In this document: positions 15,570 through 23,919 of the stretch, one piece after another
Numbering within the stretch: position 1 is the first letter of the stretch
Layout: each line of letters opens with the position of its first letter
DNA from: JBBREP01 sp036501845
Lineage (GTDB): Bacteria; Actinomycetota; Acidimicrobiia; IMCC26256; PALSA-610
Length of the DNA: 39,181 nucleotides
NCBI GenBank assembly: GCA_036501845.1
Contig: DASXZO010000070.1
Coordinates: 1-39,181, forward strand
Direction: 5' to 3'
Program-made: the position numbers and the translations under genes
The notes under the pieces: generated by a model
Databases searched by the model: none
The model's input: the letters and a program-made list of their open reading frames with translations, nothing else
What the model was told of the DNA's origin: nothing

Positions 15570-16427
15570 ATGACCGATCACACGCTCACGACGGTGCTCG
15601 ACGGGCTGGCATTCGGCGAGGGTCCGCGCTGGCACGACGGTCGGCTGTGGTTCTCCGACATGCACGCCAAGCACGTGATCGCCACCACGCCGGACGGCGA
15701 CGCCGAGACGATCTGCGAGGTGGCGCAGCAGCCGAGTGGTCTCGGTTGGGACCTGCAGGGTCGCCTGCTCGTGGTGTCGATGATCGATCGCCGCCTGCTA
15801 CGTCTCGAAGCCGACGGCACGCTCTCCGAGGTGGCGAATCTGTTCGAGCTCGCGCCCTTTCACTGCAACGACATGGTGGTGAGCGCCACCGGGCACGCCT
15901 ACGTCGGCAACTTCGGCTTCGACTACGGGCTGCCGGGCGTGGAACCGAACAACACGAACGTGGTGCGCGTGGCGCCCGATGGCACCGCGTCGGAAGCGGC
16001 CGGCGACCTCGGCTTTCCGAACGGCATGGTGATCACCCCCGACGGCGGCACACTGATTGTGGGTGAGTCGTTCGGCTTTCGGCTCACCGCGTTCGACATC
16101 GCACCCGACGGCACACTGTTCAACCGCCGGCTGTGGGCGCAGCTCGATGGCGCGACGCCCGACGGCATCTGCCTCGATGCCGAGGGCGCGATCTGGCTCG
16201 CCTGCCCGATGTCGCACCGTGTGGTGCGCGTCGCCGGAGGTGGACGGATCCTCGACGAGGTGTCGGTGGGCGATCGCAACGCCTACGCGTGCATGCTCGG
16301 CGGCGACGACCGGCGCACGCTGTTCGTGTGCACCGCCGAGAGCTCGAACCCCGCAAAGACCTTGCCCAAGATGACGGGCCGAATCGAGAACACGCGCGTC
16401 GACGTCCCCGGCGCCGGACTGCCGTAG
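15570..16427 (+). CDS. SMP-30/gluconolactonase-family protein
   Basis: A 285-residue six-bladed propeller of the SMP-30/LRE family, whose enzymes hydrolyse lactones using one divalent metal. Candidate metal ligands fit the family: Glu18 in FGEGPRW, Asn in HCNDMVV and FPNGMVIT, and Asp in TPDGICLDAEGAIW. GAGGGAGA lies 7-10 nt before the ATG. It lies 45 nt after the MFS transporter gene and could act on the imported compound. Its 3' end overlaps the convergent membrane-protein gene by 145 nt. Confidence 0.9.
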   Translation: MTDHTLTTVLDGLAFGEGPRWHDGRLWFSDMHAKHVIATTPDGDAETICEVAQQPSGLGWDLQGRLLVVSMIDRRLLRLEADGTLSEVANLFELAPFHCNDMVVSATGHAYVGNFGFDYGLPGVEPNNTNVVRVAPDGTASEAAGDLGFPNGMVITPDGGTLIVGESFGFRLTAFDIAPDGTLFNRRLWAQLDGATPDGICLDAEGAIWLACPMSHRVVRVAGGGRILDEVSVGDRNAYACMLGGDDRRTLFVCTAESSNPAKTLPKMTGRIENTRVDVPGAGLP

Positions 16428-17845
16428 CTCGCTGAGCTCGTTCTCACCTCAGCACACGTCACGGCCACCGAGCCGAACCCACGCGGCGCGACGGCGATGT
16501 CGAACACGTCGGGGTGAATCACGCTGGATTTACAACTCGCGACGACCTGCTGCACTTGCGGCTGCCACTCCGGTCCGTCGATGCGGTACGGGATCGGCTT
16601 CCACGCGACCACGGCCGACAGCACGAACAACATCACAAGCGCCACGCCAGGGAGGGCCACGATCGCGACCCGCGCTGGCGTTGCGGGGCGCGCACGCAAT
16701 GCGTCGAGCGCGCCGTCAGCGACCACGCACACCGCGGCGACGAGGAACAGCCCGGGGAGCACGCCGTAGCGCGACACGGAGTTCCCGAAAATGGCTGCGA
16801 TCAGGAACCACGTGCCCACGGCGAGTATCACCAGCCAAGCGACACCCGCTCGCTGATGGCTTGCCAGCCCTGACGGGTCGTCACGCGCGCCGCTGAACAA
16901 CGCCGCCAGGCCGACCGCCAGCGCCACCACCACGAGCGCGGCGACAGGGATCGTGACCAGATGCGTCACGCGCCCGGCAGTGGCGGTGAGCCGCCCGCCC
17001 GGTGAGTGCGGCACGAAGTTGCCGATCACGTTGTTCATCAGGCCCACCACGCCCTGACCGAGCCGGTGCGCCAGTGATCCTTGCGGCGTGATGCCACGCG
17101 CGGGCCGCACGATCGCGAGGTACACGAAGAGGGTGCCAACTGCACCGATCAACGCCGCCGGGATCGCGACTGTGCGCGCGCTCCGGGCTGCGGCCCAGAG
17201 GCACACCGCGAGCGGGATCAACACCACGGCGACCGCGCTCGTGAGCACCACGAGCACCTCGACCACACAGATTGCGGCGATCACCCCCACATGCTCTGAC
17301 CGCGTGAGCAAGAGCCAGAAGACCATGAACACGAGCAGGAACTGCAGGTTGGCCGCGCTCCCGATCGCTTCGGCACCGAGCACCGGCAGCAGTCCCACCG
17401 AGAGGCCACACACCAACCGCAACCAGCGCCTACGGATGAACCTTCCGCTCACGTGCTCGGCAACGGCGCCAACGCACGCCACCACGACGACCACCGCGAT
17501 CCCGAACACCGCCGGAGCGTCGCGCAACGGCATGAGCGCGGCGATCGCGGCGATGGTGCGAGGCACCGTGTGCAGGTAGCCCTCGTAGGCACGGCCGAAA
17601 TTCGCCACCGAGCCGCGGTGCAGCGCTTGGGCGAAGAAGATCGTGCCGTCCTCGGCCCACAGCGAGTGAAACATGAACGAGCACCGCAGCGCCGTTACGA
17701 TCGCTGCGCCCACCCCCGCGACCAGCGACCACCCGATCTCCACCCCGAGCGGCAACGAGGTGAACTCTGGTGGCCCAACTGCACACGGCGCAGGCGCGGC
17801 ACGACGGAGTGCTTCGACTATCGCGTTGGCGCCGCGTGACTGCAT
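16283..17845 (-). CDS. Polytopic membrane protein, possible GT-C glycosyltransferase
   Basis: About 520 residues from ATG 17845, with ten or more hydrophobic helices. After the first helix comes WAEDGTIFFAQALHRGSVANFG...GYLHTVPRTIAAIAAL, an acidic motif in the first extracytoplasmic loop as in GT-C mannosyl- or arabinosyltransferases and related surface-glycan proteins. Specificity and even enzymatic activity are unproven. The last about 48 codons lie antisense to the SMP-30 gene because no earlier stop occurs in frame; the true C-terminus may be real but is unusual. Upstream is the remnant of an acyltransferase gene in the opposite direction. Confidence 0.65.
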   Translation of the reverse strand: MQSRGANAIVEALRRAAPAPCAVGPPEFTSLPLGVEIGWSLVAGVGAAIVTALRCSFMFHSLWAEDGTIFFAQALHRGSVANFGRAYEGYLHTVPRTIAAIAALMPLRDAPAVFGIAVVVVVACVGAVAEHVSGRFIRRRWLRLVCGLSVGLLPVLGAEAIGSAANLQFLLVFMVFWLLLTRSEHVGVIAAICVVEVLVVLTSAVAVVLIPLAVCLWAAARSARTVAIPAALIGAVGTLFVYLAIVRPARGITPQGSLAHRLGQGVVGLMNNVIGNFVPHSPGGRLTATAGRVTHLVTIPVAALVVVALAVGLAALFSGARDDPSGLASHQRAGVAWLVILAVGTWFLIAAIFGNSVSRYGVLPGLFLVAAVCVVADGALDALRARPATPARVAIVALPGVALVMLFVLSAVVAWKPIPYRIDGPEWQPQVQQVVASCKSSVIHPDVFDIAVAPRGFGSVAVTCAEVRTSSASYGSPAPGTSTRVFSIRPVILGKVFAGFELSAVHTNSVRRSSPPSMHA

Positions 17846-17937
17846 GACGGTTCCCGGGCCGGACGGAGCGGTCGAAGCTACCGGGCCGCGGCGAGCGCCC
17901 GTTCCACCTGTGGGCGCGCCGGAACGCGCGCCCACTC

Positions 17938-19035
17938 CCATACGAACCGGCGCTCGACGGGCGTTCGGGCCGTCGCTGTGTCGGCGGTGGTCGTGTTCCA
18001 CGCAGGGGCGGCGCAGCGTCGAACCGCCTCGGTCGTGGCGGGTTCCTGGGCGTCGACGTGTTCTTCGTGCTCTCGGGCTACCTGATCACCACGCTCCTCC
18101 TGCGCTAGCGCATCGATGACGGACGCATCCAGTTCCGCGAATTCTGGCTCCGTCGTGCGCGACGACTGCTGCCCGCGCTCGTGTTGATGGCAGCGATCGC
18201 GGTGGTCTACGAGCACGCTGGCGCACCGCAGCCCCATGGCATCCGCAACGCGGTGCGCCCCGTGTTTCTCTATGTGGAGAACTGGCATCTCGTCGCGCAT
18301 CCCACCGCGTCGTCGTTGAGTCACACGTGGTCACCGCCATCGCGGAACAGTGGTATCTCCTGTGGCCCATCGTGGTCGCGGTGGCGTTGGCGCGCCGGCG
18401 GCGACCGGCGCCGTGGATGCTCGTGACGCTCGGCGGGCTCGCGCTCGTGTCGGCACTATGGACGGCGCACGTGTACTCACCGAACAGCGTGCACGCGTTC
18501 TACGGCACCGACACGCGCGGTGAGGACCTCGTGGTCGGCGCGTTCCTCGCGATCCTGTTGGCGCTGCGACCACGGATCGGTGCGCCGCGCCCATCGAAGG
18601 CGATCCGCGCCGCGGGAGTGGTGGCGCTCGCCATCCTGGTGTGGGCGTTCGCCACCTGGCGCCAGAACGGTGCGTACGTGTACGACGGCGGCTTCCTGCT
18701 GATCGCGCTCGCGTCCGCGCTGTTGATCCTCTCGCTCACCCGCACGAAAGACGGCCAACTCCGGCGCATACTTGTGCGCCCGACCCGTTGTTGCCATCGG
18801 GGTCGTGTCGTACGGCGTGTACCTCTACAACCCGCTGGTCGTGTCGATCGTGAACCCGGCGCGCACATCGCAGACTGGGATCACGTTGTTCGTGTTGCGC
18901 ACGGCAATCACCGCCGTGATCGTGGTGGTCTCGTGGCACCTGGTGGAGCGGCCGTTCCGCGCCGCAGCGGCGAAGCACTCATGGCCGTGGATCGCGCTCG
19001 CGGCCAGTGCCGCGACGGTCGTGCTCGTCGCGTAG
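17938..19035 (+). pseudogene. Decayed acyltransferase-3 (OafA/YrhL-like) gene
   Basis: Fragments of one membrane acyltransferase occur in order but in different frames: PYEPALDG (17938-17961), then a shift to VRAVAVSAVVVFHAG, a shift to GGFLGVDVFFVLSGYLITTLLLR ending in TAG (18105-18107) where the family has a Glu/Gln, then RIDDGRIQFREFWLRRARRLLPAL to SHTW, a shift to AIAEQWYLLWPIVV through LTRTKDGQL, and a last shift to VVAIGVVSYGVYLYNPLVV and WHLVERPFRAAA ending at TAG 19033-19035. At least four frame changes and one nonsense codon make it non-functional. Intact relatives O-acylate envelope glycans. The original 5' end is unclear. Confidence 0.88.
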
Positions 19036-19052
19036 CTGCCCTGAGCAGCGGA

Positions 19053-19859
19053 TCACACGCTCGCGGCGAGGCCTTCCCAACCCTCGGGCGGCGGCGCGAG
19101 GCGCCAATACTGCTCGGGCGCCGGTGCCGCGAGTTTGGCCGAGATGCGCCAGTCGTCTTCGAGCGCCAACAGTTGCGAGGGATAGCAGTCGACGGCATGC
19201 ATCTTGCGTTCGGTCGTGCGATCGACGCGCGGGCACACGGGCGTGGGCCAGATCCCAGCCTTGAACAATTGGGTGACCCGCCACGCGAGCATGCCGGGGA
19301 TGTGTTTGTAGCCGCTGTCCTCGTAGCAATACCACGACCACGCGTCGGGCAACTCCGCGCGCACCGACATTGCGGCGCGGTGCACCACGTCGTGGTCGGG
19401 ATTGGCGAGACCAAACGGCGCGAACACGGCCGTGGGCGCGAGCGCCGTGAGCGCATCGCGCAGCGCGGGCGCGATCACCGCAGGCCGCACCGGTTTGTCG
19501 CCGGGGTTGTACGTGTACTCCACGAAGTCGAGATGCTGCGGAGTGGCGCCCAACGCGGCCAGGGCCTGCGCGTCTTCGACGCGACGAGCCGCCATCACGT
19601 CGTCGCCGGGCGCAAAACCGCTCTGGCGATCCCACTCTCGTTGCGGCGTGGGGTATGCAGGCGGGTTGCCGCCGAACACCGTCACCACGGTCGCGCCCGG
19701 CCACTCGGCCATGAGCTGGCCGCAGCCGAGCACTGCGTCGTCGAGATGTGGCGACACGACCACGACGCGGGCGAGCTCGTCGTCGCCGACCAGTCCCCAG
19801 TCGCGGAACGGCTTCTGCTCACGCAGCTCGCTGAAATCTGAGTTGCTCGGCGTGGTCAT
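19053..19859 (-). CDS. PIG-L/LmbE-family N-deacetylase
   Basis: A 268-residue zinc-dependent deacetylase of the family that includes MshB and GlcNAc-PI deacetylase. The metal and catalytic motif SPHLDDAVLGCG (37-48; usually PHPDD) and the second histidine motif NPDHDVVH are present. Its start overlaps the stop of the upstream kinase gene by 4 bp (ATGA), so the two are co-translated; a role in handling an amino-sugar or sugar conjugate is inferred from that link. Confidence 0.88.
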   Translation of the reverse strand: MTTPSNSDFSELREQKPFRDWGLVGDDELARVVVVSPHLDDAVLGCGQLMAEWPGATVVTVFGGNPPAYPTPQREWDRQSGFAPGDDVMAARRVEDAQALAALGATPQHLDFVEYTYNPGDKPVRPAVIAPALRDALTALAPTAVFAPFGLANPDHDVVHRAAMSVRAELPDAWSWYCYEDSGYKHIPGMLAWRVTQLFKAGIWPTPVCPRVDRTTERKMHAVDCYPSQLLALEDDWRISAKLAAPAPEQYWRLAPPPEGWEGLAASV

Positions 19860-21433
19860 CGATCATGTCCGTTCATCGTTCGGTAGATGCGTTTGTTCGC
19901 TTTGTGGAAGGCGCGGAACGCCGTGTAGCGCTCGTCGTACAGCGCGGCGTTGGCTGGCGTCGGCGTGTAGGTGGCGGCGATCGGCACCGTACGCGCGATC
20001 TCGTCGACCGTTGTGTGACCGAGCGCGAGCGCCGCGAGCAAGGCCGCGCCGCGCGCGTTGGCGCGCACTGGATTCGCGACCACGCGCATCTCCCGCTGCA
20101 ACACGTCGGCGATGATCTGTGCCCAGAGCGACGACACCGCGCCACCGCCGATGAAGTGCAGCCACGGAAACGGCGTACCGGTGAACTTCTCGACGCTCTC
20201 GAGCAGCCACCGAGTGTTCAGCGCCACGCCTTCGAGCACGGCACGAGCGAGGTCGGCTCGCGTCGTGCCGATGTCCACGTTCGACCACGCCGCGCGCAGC
20301 GTGTGATCGTCCACCGGAGTGCGCTCGCCCACCAACCATGGTGTGAACATCACGCCGTTCGCGCCGGGCGGAGCGGTCGCGGCGAGCGCGTCGATGCGCG
20401 CCCAGGCGTCGTCGGGCGGGCCCGGCGTGCCGAGCGCGTCGACCGGCCAGAGAATGTGGTCGCGCAGGAACTCGAGACACTTCCCCGCAGTCTCCTGCTC
20501 GTCGGCCACGAAGTACTTGCCCGGCAACGGCGACGGGAGCGACGCGATGCCGCGCTGCAGATCGGTCTTCTTGTACGACACGTGGCACGTGATCCACGAC
20601 GACGTTCCGATGTAGAGGTGACCCTCGCCGTCTCGCACCGCACCCGAACCGATTGCCGCCGACTGCACATCGGGTGTGCCGCCGATCACCGGAATGCCAG
20701 GTGGCAGCCCAAGCTCGATCGCCACGTCGTCGCGCAGCGGACCGACGACGTCGGTGGCGGCGATGAGGTCGGGGAACTTGGCGCGTGGCACGCCGCTGCG
20801 AGCGATGAGCTCGTCCACATACGCAACCCGGACGGGATCGCGGTTGTCGGTGAGCCAATGCACCACGATCGAGTCGTACGTGGCCACGACGCGCCCGGTG
20901 AGCCGAGCGTTCAACCAGTCCTTCGGTTCGAGGTACTTGGCGGTGCGCGCGGCGAGCTCGGGGCGCTCCGACTCGATCCATGCGATGTGGCTGATCGGAT
21001 CCTTGCCCGAATGCGCGGGCGCGCCGCCGGTGTACTTGATCCACGCCCGCAGCTTGCGCGGGTCGTAACCGGCGATCTTCACCGGGCCGCCCACCAGACG
21101 CTTCGTCGCCGCCGCGCCGCGGCTGTCCATCCAGATGATGGCGTCGGCCAGCGGCTCAGACGCGGCATCGACCGCGACCGTGCCCGACCACTGCGACGTC
21201 ACCGACACGGCGACGATCGACGACGGGTCGATCGCTCGTCGCGCCGCAAGCTCCTGAGCGCCCGCGACGATGCCCGCCCACCAATCGGCCGGGCGTTGCT
21301 CGACCGCGCCGCCTGCGCCCAGCACGAGATCGACGGGCCGGAATGCGCCGTCGACGTAGTCGCCTTCGATCGTGAAAAGCGCGACCTTCGGCCCGGACGT
21401 TCCGAGATCGATCGTGAAGACGTGATCGGTCAC
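19856..21433 (-). CDS. FGGY-family carbohydrate kinase (xylulokinase-like)
   Basis: A 525-residue sugar kinase. The N-terminal phosphate-binding loop FTIDLGTSGPK (6-16), the catalytic-base Asp255 in GGTPDVQSAAIGSG and the second-lobe adenosine motif FIGGGAVSSLWAQIIADVL match FGGY kinases such as XylB. Which pentulose or related sugar is used cannot be told. It starts at GTG 21433 without a strong ribosome site and leads a two-gene operon with the PIG-L deacetylase. Confidence 0.88.
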   Translation of the reverse strand: MTDHVFTIDLGTSGPKVALFTIEGDYVDGAFRPVDLVLGAGGAVEQRPADWWAGIVAGAQELAARRAIDPSSIVAVSVTSQWSGTVAVDAASEPLADAIIWMDSRGAAATKRLVGGPVKIAGYDPRKLRAWIKYTGGAPAHSGKDPISHIAWIESERPELAARTAKYLEPKDWLNARLTGRVVATYDSIVVHWLTDNRDPVRVAYVDELIARSGVPRAKFPDLIAATDVVGPLRDDVAIELGLPPGIPVIGGTPDVQSAAIGSGAVRDGEGHLYIGTSSWITCHVSYKKTDLQRGIASLPSPLPGKYFVADEQETAGKCLEFLRDHILWPVDALGTPGPPDDAWARIDALAATAPPGANGVMFTPWLVGERTPVDDHTLRAAWSNVDIGTTRADLARAVLEGVALNTRWLLESVEKFTGTPFPWLHFIGGGAVSSLWAQIIADVLQREMRVVANPVRANARGAALLAALALGHTTVDEIARTVPIAATYTPTPANAALYDERYTAFRAFHKANKRIYRTMNGHDR

Positions 21434-21472
21434 GCGCTCACGCCGATCCTGACCGTCGCGACGACCCCGACG

Positions 21473-22225
21473 TCAGACGACTTGCACCCAGGCGTTCGCT
21501 CCGCGGCAGAACCACAGCCGCGAGTTCAAGTCGACATAGAGGTCGCCCGCAACTCCACCGTGGCTCGGGTGTGTGGTGCTGGTGCCCGGAACGAGATTGA
21601 CCTGCGCGAAACGGCCGGTGAACTTGGCCCCGCGGCCGTTGAGCGCCTTGCCCTCGATTCCGGCGCCGGTGCCGAGCGTGGCGCCGTAGACGGCGCTCGC
21701 GGCGCTCGACGTTGGCGCCACGAAGCCGGCGACCGCCCGCCCGGTGCCGTTCGCCATCCCGTAGATCGCGAAGCCCGAACCCGCCGACGTTCCCCACACC
21801 ACCGGCGCGGCGCTCGCCGCGTTCAGGCCTTCGGCCATGATGACCGTGCCGCTGCTCGTCGACGTGGTGGCGTGGACGACAACGCCTTGCGCGCCCGTCT
21901 GCGACACCGCGAACGCGTCGGTCGACGCCGCCGACTGCAACGCTGTCGACGCGTTCCCCGCGTTGTTGTTCGGCCCAAGGATCATGTTGTCGCCGGCGGC
22001 GGCATGCGCGGCCGGCGCCCCCGCGAGCACGACCCCCGCCACCGCACCAACTCCCGTGGCCGCAGCCGTGCGCAACATGCCGCGGCGGCTCACGGCGCCG
22101 CGCTCCTGTTGCGGTGCGGCTGACTCCGCGGTCGATCCTGACTGGCGTTCCAAACCGTCGAGACGCTCCGACAACGCGGCGACGCGTTGCTCCAACTCTT
22201 CGTATGTAGGCCTAGGCCCGCGCAT
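21473..22225 (-). CDS. Tat-type exported protein with N-terminal coiled coil, unknown function
   Basis: 250 residues with GGAGGAC upstream of ATG 22225. Residues 7-30 (YEELEQRVAALSERLDGLERQ) look like a short coiled coil; SRRGMLRTAAATGVGAVAGVVLAG (46-69) is a Tat signal with cleavage expected after APAAHA. An internal GTG at 22093 with AGGAG upstream would start right at the Tat signal. The mature part is Gly/Ala/Ser-rich beta repeats (VVHATTSTSSGTVIMAEG, GFAIYGMANGTGRAVAG, AVYGATLGTGAGIEG) and ends in GDLYVDLNSRLWFCRGANAWVQVV. No enzyme family is recognised; probably a cell-surface protein. Confidence 0.75.
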   Translation of the reverse strand: MRGPRPTYEELEQRVAALSERLDGLERQSGSTAESAAPQQERGAVSRRGMLRTAAATGVGAVAGVVLAGAPAAHAAAGDNMILGPNNNAGNASTALQSAASTDAFAVSQTGAQGVVVHATTSTSSGTVIMAEGLNAASAAPVVWGTSAGSGFAIYGMANGTGRAVAGFVAPTSSAASAVYGATLGTGAGIEGKALNGRGAKFTGRFAQVNLVPGTSTTHPSHGGVAGDLYVDLNSRLWFCRGANAWVQVV

Positions 22226-22345
22226 GGCAACGTCCTCCGTGCATGTCCGGCATGCCCTGTGTGGCCCGTCGGTCGTAGCACACGCGGCGCGGCGCGCAGT
22301 GCGATGGTCGCGATTCCGCGCGGGTTCAGCGAGCCCCAGCGCGCG

Positions 22346-22684
22346 TCAGGTGGCCTTGCGCCGCAGACCGTGACCGAAGAAGCCACCCTGAGGACGAGCG
22401 TGTGCGTGGTAGTGGTCGGGGATGTTCCGCATGTGGTCGTCCACGTAGTGCGTGAACTCGAAGTGCGTGTTCACCACATTGGCGAGCTGCTCGTGCATGT
22501 GCGCCATGTGGTCGGGCGGGGGGTTCACGCCATGATGGCGCCACACCACCATGGGTGTAGCGCAGATCTCGCACTCCGCGATCCAGCAGACCTCGTCCTC
22601 GTGGAACCACTCCGTGATCCGGGCCGCCTCGCACAAATCACAGTTGTCGTCCCTGGTGAACGAGGCATCGTCGGCTGCCGGCAT
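22346..22684 (-). CDS. Small Cys/His-rich protein, putative metal binder
   Basis: A 112-residue soluble protein with paired cysteines (CDLCEAARIT and CEICATPMVV) that could form a zinc site, and a histidine-rich second half (HHGVNPPPDHMAHMHEQ, HYVDDHMRNIPDHYHAHARP). The pattern recalls HIT-like or zinc-ribbon proteins but I cannot assign a family. Its ATG is 6 nt from TAGGTT without a ribosome site, so it is probably leaderless, and it is divergent from rmlA. Confidence 0.7.
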   Translation of the reverse strand: MPAADDASFTRDDNCDLCEAARITEWFHEDEVCWIAECEICATPMVVWRHHGVNPPPDHMAHMHEQLANVVNTHFEFTHYVDDHMRNIPDHYHAHARPQGGFFGHGLRRKAT

Positions 22685-22710
22685 GCGGCAAACCTAGACT
22701 GCGTCTCCGA
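22685..22710. promoter_or_regulatory. Overlapping divergent -10 boxes (small protein / rmlA)
   Basis: AACCTAGACT (22691-22700) contains a minus-strand TAGGTT 6 nt from the small protein's ATG and a plus-strand TAGACT (22695-22700) 10 nt from rmlA. The two boxes share 2 bp, so both polymerases cannot bind at once. Confidence 0.5.
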
Positions 22711-23811
22711 ATGAAGGGTCTCATCCTCGCTGGGGGCACCGGGACGCGCCTGCGGCCGATCACGCACACGAGCGCCAAGCAGCTCGTGCCAGTGGCCAAC
22801 AAGCCCATCCTCTTCTACGGCATCGAGGCGATGGCCGCGGCCGGCATCACCGACATCGGCATCATCATCGGTGAGACCGGCGACGAGATCGTCGCCGCGG
22901 CAGGTGACGGCTGGCAGTTCGGCGTCAATATCACCTACATCCCGCAGACCGAGCCGCTGGGGCTCGCGCACTGCGTGCTGATTGCCCGCGACTTCCTCGG
23001 CGACGACGACTTCGTGATGTACCTCGGCGACAACATGCTCCAGCAGGGGCTCACCGAGTTCGTCGCCCGCTTCGACGACGACCGACGGCGCCACCCCGAG
23101 CTCGGCGAACCGGGCACGCCGCCCGCGGCGCAGATCCTGCTCACGAAGGTCGACAACCCGTCGGCGTTCGGTGTGGCCGAGCTCGACGAGTATGGCGAGG
23201 TGGTGCGGCTCGTCGAGAAGCCCACCGATCCTCCGTCCGATCTCGCGCTCGTGGGCATCTACCTCTTCACGCCGATCGTGCACGAGGCCGTGGCCGCGAT
23301 CGAGCCGTCAGCGCGCGGCGAGCTGGAGATCACCGACGCCATCCAGTGGCTCGTCGACCAGCACCACCGCGTCACTCACGACATCCTCACCGGCTGGTGG
23401 ATCGACACCGGCAAGAAGGACCCGCTGCTCGACTGCAACCGCCTCGTGCTCGAGACCCTCGAGGCGCGCAACGAGGGCGAGGTCGACGAGCGATCACGTC
23501 TCATCGGACGCGTCGTGGTCGAGCCCGGTGCACGGCTGGTGCGCTCGAGCGTGCGCGGCCCGGCGATCATCGGGGCCGGCACCGAGATCATCGACAGCTA
23601 CGTGGGGCCGTTCACGTCGATCGCGGCCGACTGCACGATCCGCGAGGCCGAGATCGAGCACTCCGTGGTGCTCGAGCGCTGCCGCATCGAGCGGGTCCCG
23701 AGGCTCCAGGATTCGCTGCTGGGGCGGGACACCGTGGTGGTCCACACCGACACGGTGCCCAGGGCCACCCGCCTCCTGCTCGGTGACCACTCGCACGTCG
23801 AACTCGAATAG
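22711..23811 (+). CDS. rmlA: Glucose-1-phosphate thymidylyltransferase, long (StrD-type)
   Basis: Makes dTDP-glucose from dTTP and glucose-1-phosphate, the first step to dTDP-sugars. The 366-residue chain has the nucleotide loop LILAGGTGTRLRPIT at 4-18, SAKQLVPVANKP and the Mg-binding YLGDN. The last about 110 residues are a left-handed beta-helix-like extension (VEPGARLVRSSVRGPAIIGAGTEIIDSYVGP), marking the longer class common in actinomycetes. The promoter is probably the TAGACT 10 nt upstream. First of three rml genes. Confidence 0.93.
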   Translation: MKGLILAGGTGTRLRPITHTSAKQLVPVANKPILFYGIEAMAAAGITDIGIIIGETGDEIVAAAGDGWQFGVNITYIPQTEPLGLAHCVLIARDFLGDDDFVMYLGDNMLQQGLTEFVARFDDDRRRHPELGEPGTPPAAQILLTKVDNPSAFGVAELDEYGEVVRLVEKPTDPPSDLALVGIYLFTPIVHEAVAAIEPSARGELEITDAIQWLVDQHHRVTHDILTGWWIDTGKKDPLLDCNRLVLETLEARNEGEVDERSRLIGRVVVEPGARLVRSSVRGPAIIGAGTEIIDSYVGPFTSIAADCTIREAEIEHSVVLERCRIERVPRLQDSLLGRDTVVVHTDTVPRATRLLLGDHSHVELE

Positions 23812-23867
23812 CCGATATACAACCAGCCGAGCGTCCGCAAACCTCGACCCTTCGGCAGCGAGCCCAT

Positions 23868-23917
23868 AGCGAGGGAAGGCCAACCGGCCCGTGAGCGCAG
23901 CGAACAAGAGGTAAGAG
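23868..23917 (+). repeat. Dispersed leader element, copy A (before rmlB)
   Basis: A 50-bp element: AGCGAGGGAAGGCC, a 4-nt loop (AACC), GGCCCGTGAGCG, then AGCGAACAAGAGGTAAGAG. GGCC/GGCC can form a small hairpin. It contains an 8-codon mini-ORF (23891-23914) reading VSAANKR-stop, with AAGAGG inside serving as the ribosome site for rmlB, whose TTG begins 5 nt after the mini-ORF stop. Confidence 0.75.
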
Positions 23918-23919
23918 GC

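Noticed and set aside
17846..18001. N-terminal extension of the membrane protein to residue -52
   Set aside because: The added residues are low-complexity Gly/Arg/Pro sequence antisense to the acyltransferase remnant; ATG 17845 precedes the first plausible protein-like stretch.
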